A stretch of 6,174 nucleotides of DNA from positions 1 to 6,174 of the forward strand of contig JAHEEB010000282.1 in assembly GCA_024640925.1 (NCBI GenBank), given 5' to 3'. The notes under the pieces were generated by a model. That model was not told the DNA's origin. It made no database searches and worked only from the letters and a program-made list of their open reading frames with translations. The translations under genes and the position numbers were made by a program. Below, in pieces: positions 5,722 through 6,174 of this stretch (positions are counted from its first letter, which is position 1; each line of letters starts with the position of its first letter). Origin of the DNA: Bacteroidota bacterium (GTDB lineage: Bacteria; Bacteroidota; Bacteroidia; Bacteroidales; UBA10428).

Positions 5722-6174
5722 ATGAATGAAAAATATTTGTTGATTCTATTTCTTATAGTAACTACAAGGTGTGCAAGCTCCCAGCAAAAACAAGAGAATA
5801 AAATTTTACCTGCTATCTATAATACTGAAAAGTATGTTCCATTACTATCTGGTAAAAGGATTGGCGTTGTCGCTAATAAAAGTTCTAAGATTCAGGATAG
5901 AAATCTGATTGATACGTTGATTGCCCTTAGGATTGATATCAAAGCTGTTTTTACCCCGGAGCACGGATTTTCAGGTGAATTTGATGCCGGACTTGAGGTT
6001 GACAATGAGCAATACCATAAAAACACGATACCCGTATTTTCACTTTACGGTGACAATAAGAAACCCACAAATGAACAGCTTGCACAAATTGATTTAATGG
6101 TGTTTGATTTGCAGGATGTTGGTGTGCGTTTTTTTACCTATTTATCAACCTTGCATTATGTGATGCAGGCTTGC
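5722..6174 (+). CDS. namZ: Exo-beta-N-acetylmuramidase NamZ (DUF1343), N-terminal part, cut by window end
   Basis: The first 151 codons are present and the frame is still open at the window edge; the family is usually about 360-430 residues, so more than half is missing. The family (DUF1343, glycoside hydrolase GH171) includes NamZ, which releases MurNAc from the non-reducing end of peptidoglycan fragments. Recognisable blocks are LLSGKRIGVVANKSS (41-55), FTPEHGFSGEFDAG (77-90; Glu80 in the EHG motif is a likely active-site residue), PVFSLYG (104-110), KKPT (113-116) and DLMVFDLQDVGVRFFTYLST (124-143). Residues 1-17 look like a lipoprotein or Sec signal with Cys17 after VTTR, an imperfect lipobox. 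ATG 5722 is preferred, but an in-frame TTG at 5701 would add seven residues including Lys and Arg, giving a more basic n-region; an in-frame stop at 5692-5694 limits further extension. It is divergent from the permease gene, so it has its own promoter. Confidence 0.9.
   Translation, partial: MNEKYLLILFLIVTTRCASSQQKQENKILPAIYNTEKYVPLLSGKRIGVVANKSSKIQDRNLIDTLIALRIDIKAVFTPEHGFSGEFDAGLEVDNEQYHKNTIPVFSLYGDNKKPTNEQLAQIDLMVFDLQDVGVRFFTYLSTLHYVMQAC

Overview
The window looks like a stretch of a low-GC Bacteroidota chromosome. An affiliation with Bacteroidales or Marinilabiliales is a guess from family content, not shown by the sequence. The support is: a Bacteroidota-style 5S rRNA 3' part; start codons with no Shine-Dalgarno sequence; promoter elements of the Bacteroides type (TTTG, about 20 bases, TAnnTTTG); and protein families typical of the phylum (a Porin_10-type barrel, Cys-lipoproteins with relaxed lipoboxes, an exo-muramidase of the DUF1343 family).

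Layout, left to right: the 3' three quarters of a 5S rRNA gene (end of an rRNA operon) and its intrinsic terminator (1-124). A 152-base AT-rich leader follows, with a good candidate promoter and an unusual composite inverted repeat. Next come two genes on the plus strand separated by 40 bases: an outer-membrane putative porin (277-2316) and an MltF-like lytic transglycosylase lipoprotein (2357-3754). These meet, with an 11-base gap, a minus-strand pair that runs from 5639 down to 3766: an FtsX/LolC/LolE-type ABC permease and a CoA-type Nudix hydrolase, whose stop and start overlap in TAATG. An 82-base divergent intergenic region then separates the permease from a plus-strand exo-beta-N-acetylmuramidase gene (NamZ/DUF1343), which is cut by the end of the window.

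Functional theme: four of the five proteins belong to the cell envelope. MltF-like enzymes cut peptidoglycan to anhydro-muropeptides, NamZ-type enzymes release terminal MurNAc from peptidoglycan fragments, the porin provides an outer-membrane passage for an unknown solute, and the LolC/E-type permease probably moves lipoproteins or another envelope substrate with an ATPase encoded elsewhere. The Nudix enzyme is the metabolic exception. A shared pathway is an inference; the sequence shows only adjacency.

No mobile element, CRISPR array, tRNA or clearly novel system is visible. The most notable features are a C8 tract inside the AT-rich porin gene, where gain or loss of one C would truncate the protein, and the terminator/promoter/inverted-repeat arrangement between the 5S gene and the porin gene.
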